A DNA stretch of 64,000 nucleotides from NCBI RefSeq assembly GCF_029023725.1, contig NZ_CP119075.1, positions 4,149,501-4,213,500 of the forward strand, read 5' to 3'. Both the position numbers and the translations under genes were made by a program. The notes under the pieces are model-generated. The model was not told where the DNA came from and searched no databases. It saw nothing but the letters and a program-made list of their open reading frames with translations. This DNA comes from Synoicihabitans lomoniglobus (lineage in GTDB: Bacteria; Verrucomicrobiota; Verrucomicrobiia; Opitutales; Opitutaceae). Positions 10,039-18,497 of this stretch are shown one piece after another (positions within the stretch are counted from its first letter, which is position 1; each line of letters starts with the position of its first letter).

Positions 10039-11262
10039 CTAGCTTAGTGGTTGGAACATGGCGTTGGTGGCAACACCGGTGGCCAGGCGGCGGTAAATGC
10101 TGTCCAACGTTTCGCCAGCCTCAAACGCCCGGGTCATGCGACCGGCCAGGGGACCGTGTGCCGCGATGACGGCCAGGGCGTTTTGTTCGGCGGGTGACGC
10201 AGTGGCACAGGGATCCAACCGGGCGATGACTTGGCGCCACAGTTCTCCCGCCGAGACCGGCGTCGCGACACCGCAAGCGCGCAATACCGTTGGCTCCGCT
10301 ACCAGCGCGGCGGCGCCCTGCTCCACCGTCGCATCGAAGAGGGCCCGCAACGGCTCGACGTCGATACTTTGCTGCGCGGCGAGCGGCACATGCGTCTCGG
10401 CCACGAGCTCGCGCAGCAACGCAATGATGGTGCGCAACACGGCCAGATCGGCCGCCGGACATTCTTGGATGTCGAGCACCCGAATCTCGATCGAGTTGCG
10501 ATCGAATCGCGCAATCGCTCCGCGGGAGTTGGAGAAACGCGCTTCGAGCACGCCGTCGGGATCGTGCGGCGCGAGTTCGGCGGCAATGGGATCGAAGATG
10601 ATCCGCTCGTAATCAGCCTGTGAATACACCCGCTCCGGAATCACGCGACCGCACAACGTGGGCAGCTTGGCGGAATTGTGTCGGTAAAACGCGAGGCGGT
10701 TGTCGGGCCGACCTGTCGGCTGACCTTCGACAAAGGGTGACGAGGCGGCGAGCGCGGGTAGCAGGGGCAATACCAAGCGAATCGCCGCGTGCAGTCGGGC
10801 AAACTCGGCGTCGTTGGAAAACGGTAGGTTGAGATGCACGCTCTGGAGGTTCGACCACCCGTGACCGCGGCAATCGAAGATGCGGTCAAAGGCGGCATAG
10901 ACCTCGGAGAAGTCGTGCGTCCAGAGCACCGCTTCCTCCGGCCGCATGGTCGGATGCATGGCGGTGGGCATGATGCACACGCCGTGGGCCGCGAGTCGTT
11001 GGTTCACTTCGGCAACTTCGGCGGCGAAACCTTCGGCCAGTCCGTCCAGTGATTCCTCGGGCAAGGTGGTCTTGAGCTCGATGACGTGCGCCACGAGTTC
11101 GTTGGACCAGGTAAGGCGACCGCGCTCGATGTCGGAAGTCGGTTTGCCGGCGGCATCGATCAGCACGCGGTCGGCCCACGGGCGGACGGCCAACGTCTGG
11201 GTGTCGACGATCATGTATTCGAGTTCGACGCCAAAGTAGGCGAAAAGGTGCGGAGGTTTCAT
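10039..11262 (-). CDS. GCS2-type carboxylate-amine ligase (YbdK-like)
   Basis: 407 residues. The N-terminus FAYFGVELEYMIVDTQTLAV carries the metal/ATP-binding ELE motif of the glutamate-cysteine ligase 2 (GCS2/YbdK) family. Further family marks are HDFSEVY, the SVHLNLPF strand, and RFDRNSIEIRVLDIQECP. These enzymes activate a carboxylate, usually a glutamate gamma-carboxyl, with ATP and join it to an amine. Its start overlaps the end of the ATP-grasp gene in an ATGA, making it the third gene of a translationally coupled operon. True glutathione synthesis would need a glutathione synthetase partner of a different ATP-grasp type, so the real product is probably another amide or peptide. The substrate cannot be read from the sequence. 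Confidence 0.85.
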   Translation of the reverse strand: MKPPHLFAYFGVELEYMIVDTQTLAVRPWADRVLIDAAGKPTSDIERGRLTWSNELVAHVIELKTTLPEESLDGLAEGFAAEVAEVNQRLAAHGVCIMPTAMHPTMRPEEAVLWTHDFSEVYAAFDRIFDCRGHGWSNLQSVHLNLPFSNDAEFARLHAAIRLVLPLLPALAASSPFVEGQPTGRPDNRLAFYRHNSAKLPTLCGRVIPERVYSQADYERIIFDPIAAELAPHDPDGVLEARFSNSRGAIARFDRNSIEIRVLDIQECPAADLAVLRTIIALLRELVAETHVPLAAQQSIDVEPLRALFDATVEQGAAALVAEPTVLRACGVATPVSAGELWRQVIARLDPCATASPAEQNALAVIAAHGPLAGRMTRAFEAGETLDSIYRRLATGVATNAMFQPLS

Positions 11263-12731
11263 TCTTCGATGCGGCGTTCCTTGAGACGGTCGAGTTTGCG
11301 GACGAAGTATTCGATCACGCGGTCGTAGAGCGCGTCCTTGAGCAAAGTGTCTTCGTAGCCGGAATCGATGGACGGGTTGTCATTGACCTCGATCACATAG
11401 GCGAGGCGGCCGACTTGTTTCACGTCGACACCGTAAAGACCCTCGCCGATCAGCCCGGCGGCCTTGACCGCGGCGCGCACGACGGCCTGTGGCACCAGTT
11501 CGACCGGCACGGCTTCGACTTTGCCGTAGTCGGCATCGCCGTCCTCTACGTTGGCAATGATCTGCCAGTGTTTGCGCGCCATGAAATACTTGGCGGCGTA
11601 GATGGGTTTGCGATCGAGCACACCGATGCGCCAGTCGTAGTCGGTCTGCAGAAATTCCTGGGCGATGAGCAGCTCGGTGTCCTTGAACAGCGTGGTCGTG
11701 GTGGCATCAAACTCCTCGCGGGTTTTGACCTTTTTGACTCCCTGCGAAAACGCGCTGTCAGGTTGCTTAAGAATAATGGGGAAACCGAGCGCCTCGCAGA
11801 CCTCGTTGAGGTTGTCGCGGTGCACGATGATGGTCTTGGGGGCGAGGATGTCGTGACGTTCCAACAGCTCGGCGAGGTAGACCTTGTTGGTGCAGCGCAA
11901 AATGGACTGCGGGTCATCGACCACGACCAAGCCTTCCGCCTGCGCGCGGCTGGCGAAGCGGAACGTGAAGTGATTGACCGATGTCGTTTGACGAATGAAG
12001 AGCGCGTCGAACTCCGCGAGGCGGGAGTAATCGTCGCGGGTGATAATCTCGGCGGCGACGTCGTGGCGCTCGGCCGACCGGATGAACTTTTGAATGGCCT
12101 TTTCGTCCGACGGTTTGTGGGCCTCGGTCGGGTCGTAAAGGATGCCCATGGTGTAGCGCGGCGGCACCTTTGGTTTGCGCGTCGGGCGGCGACCTTCGAA
12201 GAAAGCGGCGGCGACTTCGGCCACGAACGGACGATGGGATTCCGGCACGTCGCTGGCCGAGATCGAACTGATGTCCTGCATTTCCCAGCTCTCATCGCGA
12301 CGCACGAAAGTGGCCCGCATGAGCGGAGCTTGAAACTGGTTGTAGAGACTCTGGCACAGGCGATCGTAAGCCCGAGCCGTATTGCGGGCGAAGTAGATGC
12401 TCAGCACGAACCGGTCGGCCTTGAGCGGAGCGAGCGACTTCTGGATGAGGTCATCCACCTCGGCCGACAAGATACGGGCGACCACCGAGGATTTGAGATC
12501 CTGCGTGGTGGCAACATCCGGCAGCGGACGATGGCCGCGGGCTTCCGCCAGCAGGGAAACATAGTAACCGAGCGATTGGTAACGGTAAGACCGGCACAAG
12601 TTGTAGACCCGAATACCGCGCTGGGCCACGTAAGCCGGATCCGTCAAATAGGCGCGCGCCGCCACGACTTCCACGCCGGGTATGTCGAAGGGCCAGCGGT
12701 CGGGGTTGGTAACCACAATTAAACTACGCAT
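11259..12731 (-). CDS. RimK-family ATP-grasp ligase with N-terminal RimK-like domain
   Basis: 490 residues, much longer than E. coli RimK (about 300). The first 190 or so residues (LIVVTNPDRWPFDIPGVEVV, YRYQSLGYYVSLLAE) form an extra N-terminal domain seen in a distinct RimK-like family. The ATP-grasp part runs from about 200 to 480. Key elements are FIRQTTSVNHFTFRFA, ILKQPDSAFSQGVKKVK (ATP-binding Lys and glycine-rich loop), LIAQEFLQTDYDWRIGV, and the metal-binding EVNDNPSIDSGYED. Family enzymes add amino acids such as glutamate to a carboxyl terminus. It overlaps the upstream C39-like gene by 8 nt and the downstream GCS2 gene by 4 nt, so the three proteins are expected to be made together. 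The acceptor is unknown. Confidence 0.88.
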   Translation of the reverse strand: MRSLIVVTNPDRWPFDIPGVEVVAARAYLTDPAYVAQRGIRVYNLCRSYRYQSLGYYVSLLAEARGHRPLPDVATTQDLKSSVVARILSAEVDDLIQKSLAPLKADRFVLSIYFARNTARAYDRLCQSLYNQFQAPLMRATFVRRDESWEMQDISSISASDVPESHRPFVAEVAAAFFEGRRPTRKPKVPPRYTMGILYDPTEAHKPSDEKAIQKFIRSAERHDVAAEIITRDDYSRLAEFDALFIRQTTSVNHFTFRFASRAQAEGLVVVDDPQSILRCTNKVYLAELLERHDILAPKTIIVHRDNLNEVCEALGFPIILKQPDSAFSQGVKKVKTREEFDATTTTLFKDTELLIAQEFLQTDYDWRIGVLDRKPIYAAKYFMARKHWQIIANVEDGDADYGKVEAVPVELVPQAVVRAAVKAAGLIGEGLYGVDVKQVGRLAYVIEVNDNPSIDSGYEDTLLKDALYDRVIEYFVRKLDRLKERRIEE

Positions 12732-13455
12732 GGGAAGGGGGATGGATCACCATCAAGTTGGCGTCATAAGTCAGCACACCGAGCAGCACGGAGGACAGCA
12801 CGCGGTTGATATCGATGGCATAGCGCCGGGTTTGGGAATGGGGGTTGGACTGCAATGGATCGGCGATGTGCACCAAACGCTCTTTGCGATCGTAGCCGCT
12901 CATGACCACGAAATGTCCCGACGGATTACCGCGGAGATCATCGTCGTCGTCGTTGGGTCCGTGTTCGCGCATGGCCTGATAAAGATAAGTCGAGCTGAGG
13001 CCGGCCAGAATGGGCACGTTCCGGTTCAGGTAACGGCGGATGAGGGCTCCACTCAGCGGCTCAAAGCGGATACGACCACCGAGTTTGAGATATTCTTCGT
13101 AGGCGGCACAGGCCAGTTTGAGCTTTTCGGAACGGCGCACCTTGCGTTGGGCCGCGAGCTTGGCGACCAGCGCGGTGGCGTCCAAGCCGAACCAAGTCGG
13201 ATCGAAGACCTGCAGGTTGTAGGAATAAATCGTGGCCTGATAACCGCGCCGAAGCGCATCGGTGGCGAGCAACACGCCCAACGTGCCGCCCGTCTCCAGC
13301 TTCGGCACCTCTTTGATGAGTCGCGGCAACGGAATCTCTTCACCGAAATAGCGATAGATGGCGTGGAGGCAGGTGGGGCCGCAGGTGGTATCATCCGGTT
13401 GCGGAAGGGTCTCGAGAGCGAGAGAATGCCGGGGAGGCGAAGCTGATGCAGACAT
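12724..13455 (-). CDS. C39-like cysteine peptidase family protein
   Basis: 243 residues with no signal peptide, so likely cytoplasmic. The C39-type papain-fold signature is complete: nucleophile C25 in DDTTCGPTCLHAIYRYFG, H181 in GHFVVMSGYD and D199 in HIADPLQ. Unlike C39 domains of bacteriocin exporters it has no ABC transporter attached. It is the first gene of the minus-strand operon with the ATP-grasp and GCS2-like ligases, and overlaps the next gene by 8 nt. In that setting it may trim a peptide, remove the added amino acid, or act in reverse as a transpeptidase. The target is not visible; no obvious small precursor peptide gene lies in the operon. Confidence 0.82.
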   Translation of the reverse strand: MSASASPPRHSLALETLPQPDDTTCGPTCLHAIYRYFGEEIPLPRLIKEVPKLETGGTLGVLLATDALRRGYQATIYSYNLQVFDPTWFGLDATALVAKLAAQRKVRRSEKLKLACAAYEEYLKLGGRIRFEPLSGALIRRYLNRNVPILAGLSSTYLYQAMREHGPNDDDDDLRGNPSGHFVVMSGYDRKERLVHIADPLQSNPHSQTRRYAIDINRVLSSVLLGVLTYDANLMVIHPPSHA

Positions 13456-13595
13456 GTAAGTCGTCGAACGGTGGATAGCACATCCATCCCCCGATCCACG
13501 CTAAAATTCGCAAGATCTTTGTAATCGATCCAATCGAGTCGCCCAGCGTGGAGAGGCTCGACCTGAGCCCGATATCCGCCCACCGTCGCACCACC

Positions 13596-14093
13596 ATGAA
13601 ACATCCCTTCGTTTCGTTGCTCGTCGCTGGTGGTTGCCTGGTGTTGGTCGGCTGCGAATCGATCGCCACCCGAATGAAACAACGCGAGGAAGTGACGCGC
13701 ACGTGGCCGCCGTTGACCCAGGAGCGCATCGCCCGCGGAGAAATCAAAGTCGGCGACGATTTTGACATGGTTTCGGTCGCGCTGGGAGCGCCGGACGGAC
13801 AGGAAACTTTCACGGCCAAGGACGGCGGCATCGTCACCATTTGGAACTACCCCAAAATCACGCAGCGGTTCGAGCGCGATGAGATCGTCAACTACGAGGA
13901 CGTCAGCGAGTTCGACGTGCGAACCGGCCAGCGCATTCACTATCAGGTCCCGAACCGACAAAAGGTCTATGTTTCCGGCAAGGAGCCGGGCATGCAGATC
14001 ATCTTCCGCAATGGCAGGGTCAGCAGCCTGCGCTGGGGTGGTGAAGCGCCGGAGCCGGCCCCGACGGCGGATAATCAGGTGAAATCTGGCTGA
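13596..14093 (+). CDS. SmpA/OmlA-like small lipoprotein
   Basis: 165 residues from the ATG at 13596, which opens a lipoprotein signal ending LVLVGC; 16 extra codons of the open frame upstream do not look coding. The segment RIARGEIKVGDDFDMVSVALGAPD and the following ETFTAKDGGIVTIWNY match the paralogous lipoprotein at 6776. It is predicted to sit in the periplasm or at the inner face of the outer membrane. It is transcribed divergently from the peptidase/ligase operon, 140 nt away, so the two may share a control region. Confidence 0.65.
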   Translation: MKHPFVSLLVAGGCLVLVGCESIATRMKQREEVTRTWPPLTQERIARGEIKVGDDFDMVSVALGAPDGQETFTAKDGGIVTIWNYPKITQRFERDEIVNYEDVSEFDVRTGQRIHYQVPNRQKVYVSGKEPGMQIIFRNGRVSSLRWGGEAPEPAPTADNQVKSG

Positions 14094-14096
14094 ACC

Positions 14097-14176
14097 GTAG
14101 GAGCGCGCTGGCGCGCGATGACACCTGCCTCTCGTCGCCAGTGCACCGTATGCATCGCGCGCAAGCCCGCTCCTAC
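14097..14176. repeat. REP-like inverted repeat element, copy 2
   Basis: The left arm (14097-14119, GTAGGAGCGCGCTGGCGCGCGAT in two halves GTAGGAGCGCGC and TGGCGCGCGAT) and the right arm (14154-14176) are near-perfect complements of each other. They are the same sequence as the arms at 9947-10026. It again lies between two convergent genes. Confidence 0.78.
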
Positions 14177-14222
14177 TGGTCACACCTCAAATTGGCGCAA
14201 AACGCGCTCCGCCAGCCACGCC

Positions 14223-15218
14223 CTACTCGAGCAGCCGGCGTAATACCGGCCGGACCAATCGCGCCAGCTGCGGATTGGCATACGCGGCGAAGCTCACCGG
14301 ACTCGTCGTATCGAGCGGATCGCGCAGACGCCCTCCCGTCGGCCGCTCCACCACGCCGCCGGCTTCCCGCAACAACAGCTCCGTGCACAGGTCGTAGGGA
14401 TGACTGCTGAGCCCGCTGCCATCGATGCCGAGCGCTCGAAAGGCCTCGGGACGCACGTCGATCACCATGCGATCACGGCCGAGAAGGATCTCCGCCAATT
14501 GCCCGCCACTGGAAATGTATTGATCTTCAAATACCGGCGGCGGCTCGCCCCCGTCGCGCAGGACGCCGAGTTCACGCCAGAGGTTTTCCTCCAACTGCGC
14601 CAACCACGTCTTGGCGGTGGGAAAAAAGCGCGCAATCGTCGCGAAGCCGTGCGTGAAATCGCGCGCGGCGGACAACCGCACCGGCAGCCGCGACCGTTGA
14701 CCGGTGAGCACGTTCAGGGCCGTGGCCACGACCCGACCGCGGCCCCGCACCGCGCTGAATTGATCCGCCCGCCATTGTTTGCTGATCGGCAACTCCGTCA
14801 TCGCCGCCACCACGATGTCGCCCAAGTGATTACGCGCGCCGCGCTGGGGCGCGAGACCCGCCAAGGCCCAGGCGCTGCGTTTATCGTGCATGAGACCGCG
14901 GGTGCCATCGATCGGATCGATGATGAGCTTCCACTGCGTGGCGGTGACCGGCGTGCCGGCGGGAAACGTCAACTCCGACTCGAGGCCTTCCATGACGAGT
15001 TCCACCGGCCAGGATTGGGGCCAGTTTTTCTCCAACCACGCGACCAGTGCGGCTTCGGAAATCCGATCAATCTCGTAGATGGTATCGGCCGCGGTCTCGG
15101 CGGCAACGCGAGCAAACGTGCGCCGCTGCTTCACGCGGGTGGCGAGCAGCGCGTCGCGAATCGTGTCCTGCAATTGGCAGAGCAACCGGCGGGCGCGTTC
15201 GAGTTGGCGGTCATTCAT
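14223..15218 (-). CDS. Inositol monophosphatase family protein
   Basis: 331 residues. The metal-binding motif LIIDPIDGTRGLMHDKRSAW is the family DPIDGT site, and the second family motif appears as IDGSGLSSHPYDLCTELLLREAGGVVERP near the C-terminus (in the order GS-x-YD, where many homologues have WD). The protein is some 60 residues longer than SuhB-type enzymes because of inserts in the middle (IARFFPTAKTWLAQLEENLW). Members are Mg-dependent, Li-sensitive phosphatases acting on inositol phosphates, 3'-phosphoadenosine phosphates or fructose bisphosphate; the substrate here cannot be told. No operon partner is visible; it is convergent with a lipoprotein gene and divergent from a symporter subunit. 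Confidence 0.82.
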   Translation of the reverse strand: MNDRQLERARRLLCQLQDTIRDALLATRVKQRRTFARVAAETAADTIYEIDRISEAALVAWLEKNWPQSWPVELVMEGLESELTFPAGTPVTATQWKLIIDPIDGTRGLMHDKRSAWALAGLAPQRGARNHLGDIVVAAMTELPISKQWRADQFSAVRGRGRVVATALNVLTGQRSRLPVRLSAARDFTHGFATIARFFPTAKTWLAQLEENLWRELGVLRDGGEPPPVFEDQYISSGGQLAEILLGRDRMVIDVRPEAFRALGIDGSGLSSHPYDLCTELLLREAGGVVERPTGGRLRDPLDTTSPVSFAAYANPQLARLVRPVLRRLLE

Positions 15219-15348
15219 GGCCGGCAGGTTTGAATTGCAAACGAAGCGCGTAAAGCTCGACCTGCGCGCCCAGATTCGAAGTCAACCGACGGTTAACCGG
15301 ACTCCAACGTTGACCAGACGAGTTCAGCGCGCCATCGCTGACAACGCT

Positions 15349-15612
15349 ATGGCTACCCCTGACAACCGTCGTGCGCTTTATTGGCGCGCCAACCTGCGAC
15401 TCCTTGCCGTTTTACTGAGTATTTGGGCGTTCGTGTCCTTCGGGTGCGGCATCTTTTTTGCCGACGCGCTGGACAACATCAAACTGGGCGGTTTCGGGCT
15501 CGGCTTCTGGATGGCCCAGCAGGGATCCATCTACGTGTTTGTCGGGGTGATCTGGTATTACGTGTGGCGGATGAACAAATACGACCGCGAGTTCGATCTC
15601 CACGAGGACTGA
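15349..15612 (+). CDS. DUF4212 small subunit of a sodium/solute symporter
   Basis: 87 residues from the ATG at 15349. Two hydrophobic helices (LLAVLLSIWAFVSFGCGIFF and IYVFVGVIWYYVWRMN) separated by a GFGLGFWMAQQG loop and ending in a charged NKYDREFDLHED tail are the standard features of DUF4212. These small membrane proteins are encoded next to a VC_2705-type sodium:solute symporter and are thought to be its accessory subunit. The large subunit follows 170 nt downstream, with a strong inverted repeat in between. Confidence 0.88.
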   Translation: MATPDNRRALYWRANLRLLAVLLSIWAFVSFGCGIFFADALDNIKLGGFGLGFWMAQQGSIYVFVGVIWYYVWRMNKYDREFDLHED

Positions 15613-15633
15613 TCCCGCGCCCTTCAATCGCTC

Positions 15634-15723
15634 TCGTTCTTCGTTCTCGTAATCGTTCTCCCGCGGCAACCATCCCGGACCGGGCGAAAAGAGAACGCGA
15701 AAGATTACGAGAACGAAGAACGA
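15634..15723. repeat. Long inverted repeat between the two symporter genes
   Basis: The left arm (15634-15660: TCGTTCTTCGTTCTCG then TAATCGTTCTC) is complementary to the right arm (15691-15723), apart from a 6-nt insertion AAAGCG-like stretch after GAGAACG. Each arm is itself built from GTTCTC/GAGAACG units. The loop is about 30 nt. It could fold in the mRNA and change the ratio of small to large subunit, or be a dispersed intergenic repeat. Confidence 0.7.
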
Positions 15724-15782
15724 TACCAGCCCCACCCTCCCCTTTCCCGCCTCTCCTTCTTTTCCCCAACCCTGCTTAGCTT

Positions 15783-17507
15783 ATGTCCGTTCAGTCTTGG
15801 ACCTACCTCATCGTCGGACTCTCGTTCGCGCTCTACCTCTACATCGCCTACCGTTCCCGCGCCGGCTCGACCAAGGAGTTCTATGTCTCCGGCGGCGGCG
15901 TGAAGCCGATCCACAACGGCATGGCCACGGCGGCCGACTGGATGAGCGCGGCCTCGTTCATTTCGATGGCGGGTATCATCTCCTTCATGGGTCGGGACGG
16001 CGGGGTCTATCTGATGGGTTGGACAGGCGGTTACGTGTTGCTCGCACTGCTACTCGCGCCTTACCTGCGCAAGTTCGGCAAGTTCACGGTCCCCGATTTC
16101 GTGGGTGATCGCTATTACTCTCAAACCGCCCGGATTGTCGCCGTGCTCTGCGCGATCGTGGTGTCGTTCACCTACGTGGCCGGTCAGATGCGCGGCGTGG
16201 GCATCGTGTTTTCCCGCTTTCTCGAGGTCGACATCAACACCGGCGTCTTCATCGGCACGTTCATCGTGTTCATCTACGCCGTGCTCGGCGGTATGAAGGG
16301 CATCACCTACACGCAAGTCGCCCAATACTGCGTCCTGATGTTTGCCTTCCTTGTCCCGGCGATCTTCATCTCGATCATGCTGACGGGCCACGCGGTCCCG
16401 CAGCTCGGTTTTGGCGGCAATGTGGTTGATACCGATGTCAGCCTGCTCGATCGACTGGATGGACTGAGCACCCAACTCGGCTTTGCCGCTTACACCGAAG
16501 GCGTGCGACCCGTGCTCGACGTTGCCGCCATCACCATGGCCCTCATGGTCGGCACGGCCGGACTTCCGCACGTGATCGTGCGTTTCTACACCGTGCCCAG
16601 TGTGCAAGGCGCGCGCTCGTCGGCCGGCTGGGCGTTGCTCTTCATCGCGATGCTCTACACCACGGCCCCCGCGGTCTCTGCCTTTGCTCGCGCCAATCTG
16701 CTCCAGACCGTCGACAACGCCAGCTACGCCGAAATGCCGGCATGGTTTAAAAACTGGGAGAACACCGGCCTGCTCAAGTATGAGGACAAAAACGGCGACG
16801 GCCTCATCCAATACTACAACGACAAGAGCACCGATGCCGCTTTTCTCGCTCAAGCCACGCGCAACGGCTGGGCGGGCAATGAACTCACCATCGACCGCGA
16901 TATCATCGTGCTCGCCAACCCCGAGATCGCCCGCCTGCCCAACTGGGTGATCGGTTTGGTCGCCGCCGGCGCGCTGGCCGCGGCGCTGTCCACGGCGGCC
17001 GGACTGTTGCTGGTCATCTCCACGGCGTTCGCCCACGACCTCGTGAAACGGTGCATGAAGCCCGACATTTCCGAAAAAGGCGAACTCCGTTGCGCCCGAT
17101 TCGCCGCCGGTGGGGCTGTGTTTGTCGCGGCTTACTTCGGCATCAACCCGCCCGGTTTTGTGGCTCAGGTGGTCGCGTTTGCCTTCGGCCTGGCGGCCGC
17201 CTCATTCTTCCCGGCGATCCTCATGGGCATCTTCCAAAAGAAGATGAACCGCGAAGGGGCCGTCAGTGGCATGATCGTAGGCATCATTTTCACCGCCTCC
17301 TACATCAGCTACTTCAAGTTCATGCATCCGGAGCTCAACACGGCCGAGCATTGGCTCTTCGGCATCTCACCGGAAGGCATCGGCACCATCGGCATGTTGA
17401 TCAACTTCATCGTCGCCCAGACCGTGATGCGCTTCACCCCGGAAACGCCTGCGTCGGTCCAGGAAGAAGTTGAACAGATCCGCGTCCCCCGCATTTCGAC
17501 GGACTAA
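15783..17507 (+). CDS. Sodium:solute symporter, large subunit (VC_2705/ActP-like)
   Basis: 574 residues, about 13 predicted membrane helices. The SSS-family start is LIVGLSFALYLYIAYRSRAGSTKEFYVSGGGV, followed by ATAADWMSAASFISMAGI (the sodium-site helix) and TYVAGQMRGVGIVFSRFL. A hydrophilic insert at about 320-385 contains EDKNGDGLIQYYND, which resembles a calcium-binding DxDGDG loop and is typical of the large VC_2705 type. It pairs with the DUF4212 gene upstream. Substrates of the group are usually short carboxylates such as acetate, but none can be read from the sequence. Confidence 0.88.
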   Translation: MSVQSWTYLIVGLSFALYLYIAYRSRAGSTKEFYVSGGGVKPIHNGMATAADWMSAASFISMAGIISFMGRDGGVYLMGWTGGYVLLALLLAPYLRKFGKFTVPDFVGDRYYSQTARIVAVLCAIVVSFTYVAGQMRGVGIVFSRFLEVDINTGVFIGTFIVFIYAVLGGMKGITYTQVAQYCVLMFAFLVPAIFISIMLTGHAVPQLGFGGNVVDTDVSLLDRLDGLSTQLGFAAYTEGVRPVLDVAAITMALMVGTAGLPHVIVRFYTVPSVQGARSSAGWALLFIAMLYTTAPAVSAFARANLLQTVDNASYAEMPAWFKNWENTGLLKYEDKNGDGLIQYYNDKSTDAAFLAQATRNGWAGNELTIDRDIIVLANPEIARLPNWVIGLVAAGALAAALSTAAGLLLVISTAFAHDLVKRCMKPDISEKGELRCARFAAGGAVFVAAYFGINPPGFVAQVVAFAFGLAAASFFPAILMGIFQKKMNREGAVSGMIVGIIFTASYISYFKFMHPELNTAEHWLFGISPEGIGTIGMLINFIVAQTVMRFTPETPASVQEEVEQIRVPRISTD

Positions 17508-17555
17508 TTGCAGGTAACATATCCTCCTTTGGCACCGCTCGGTCATCAGACCTCA

Positions 17556-18067
17556 ATGGTTTTTATCGACGGCACGAATTTTTTTTCGGTTGTAAGACGA
17601 CGGCCTAGTCCTCCAGCCGAAAGCGCTAAACGCTATTTCAGAATACATAGTTCAACCGAGAAACAACCTTCGGACCTATTTCTACACAAACGAAGTTCAT
17701 CTGAAGCGATTTACCGCGCGACACGGAGAAGAATCTCTTTGGGGATGCCGAATCGTGCTTGGTGACGGGATTTTATTGAAGGACGGAAACGTCAAAGAGA
17801 GCAGTTGATGCTCTTCTCGTTGCGGATCTGATTTATCACGCGGCAAATAAGAATGTTGAGCATGTCGTAGTTGTTTCACACGACACGGATTTCGCCTGCG
17901 CGCTTAAGCGGGTTGAAGACTTCGGTGTGGCAACTACTATCGCTCCATTCTTGGTTGAACCGACAAGCCGACTACGGGCCAACGCGGATCAAATCGTGAA
18001 GATTTCTAAAGAAGTCCTTATGAATAATCGATGGGCTGTAGCCGGGACTAATAAATCAGTCGAATAA
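17556..18067 (+). pseudogene. Frameshifted NYN-domain (LabA/DUF88-like) nuclease gene
   Basis: Three reading frames in a row each carry part of one NYN/PIN-like protein. Frame A from ATG 17556 reads MVFIDGTNFFSVV. A +1 shift near 17594 leads to frame B (DDGLVLQPKALNAISEYIVQ, then LRTYFYTNE and LWGCRIVLGDGILLKDGNVKE). A second +1 shift near 17797 leads to frame C (RAVDALLVADLIYHAANK, VVVVSHDTDFACALKRVED), which ends at 18067. The conserved acidic residues of the nuclease (D5 of FIDGTN, KRAVD-ALLVADL, SHDTDF) are all present but split. The stretch is visibly richer in A/T than its neighbours, suggesting transfer from elsewhere. Both shifts are single-base gains, so sequencing error must be excluded. 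Confidence 0.8.
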
Positions 18068-18278
18068 CCAACCATCAACCGCCAGTTACTCAACTCCGAG
18101 CAAACGGCTTTCAGCGGAGCTGAAGGCGGTGCGGAGGATAAGGTTGCGGCAGACGGGTGGGTGAAATTACAGCCGCATCGACGACTGCCGAATCGGACTT
18201 CGAAGCGCCGCAAACGGGATGGAATCCCATGCTAATCTAGGTTCTTGAGAAATCTGAACTTCGCGCTTTCGATGAGCC
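18068..18278. other. Non-coding gap before the toxin-antitoxin pair
   Basis: No credible gene. It holds a hairpin TTCAGC-GGA-GCTGAA (about 18109-18123) and a second GGGAT-GGA-ATCCC near 18219. I looked for integron attC cores here and found none. Confidence 0.4.
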
Positions 18279-18497
18279 ATGATCACGACCCAGGAAATTT
18301 CGAGGATGCCACTGCCCGAAAAGCTTGAACTGATGGAAAAATTGTGGGTCGAGATTTCCGAAGAAGATAAAAACGTGGAAACTCCATCGTGGCATAAACA
18401 CCTGCTGGACGAGCGCACGTCGCGAGTCGAAGAGGGATCGGCCAAATTCATTGCCTGGAAAGACGCCAAAGCCCAACTCGAACGAGACTGCCAGTGA
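18279..18497 (+). CDS. Antitoxin of the addiction-module component family
   Basis: 72 residues. The N-terminal LPLPEKLELMEKLWVEISEED-type helix (here ISRMPLPEKLELMEKLW) followed by TPSWHKHLLDERTSRVEEG is characteristic of short antitoxins paired with RelE/ParE toxins (Unstab_antitox family). It should bind and block the toxin and repress its own promoter. It overlaps the toxin gene in a GTGA, the usual arrangement of antitoxin first. The neighbouring broken NYN gene suggests this stretch is a small acquired island. Confidence 0.9.
   Translation: MITTQEISRMPLPEKLELMEKLWVEISEEDKNVETPSWHKHLLDERTSRVEEGSAKFIAWKDAKAQLERDCQ

Noticed and set aside
17556..18067. Programmed frameshifting in the NYN gene
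   Set aside because: Two shifts are needed and neither site has a convincing slippery sequence with a following structure; the 8-T run is not at the position where the frame changes.
18068..18278. Possible integron attC site near the NYN pseudogene and TA pair
   Set aside because: No paired RYYYAAC/GTTRRRY cores could be found, only short unrelated hairpins.
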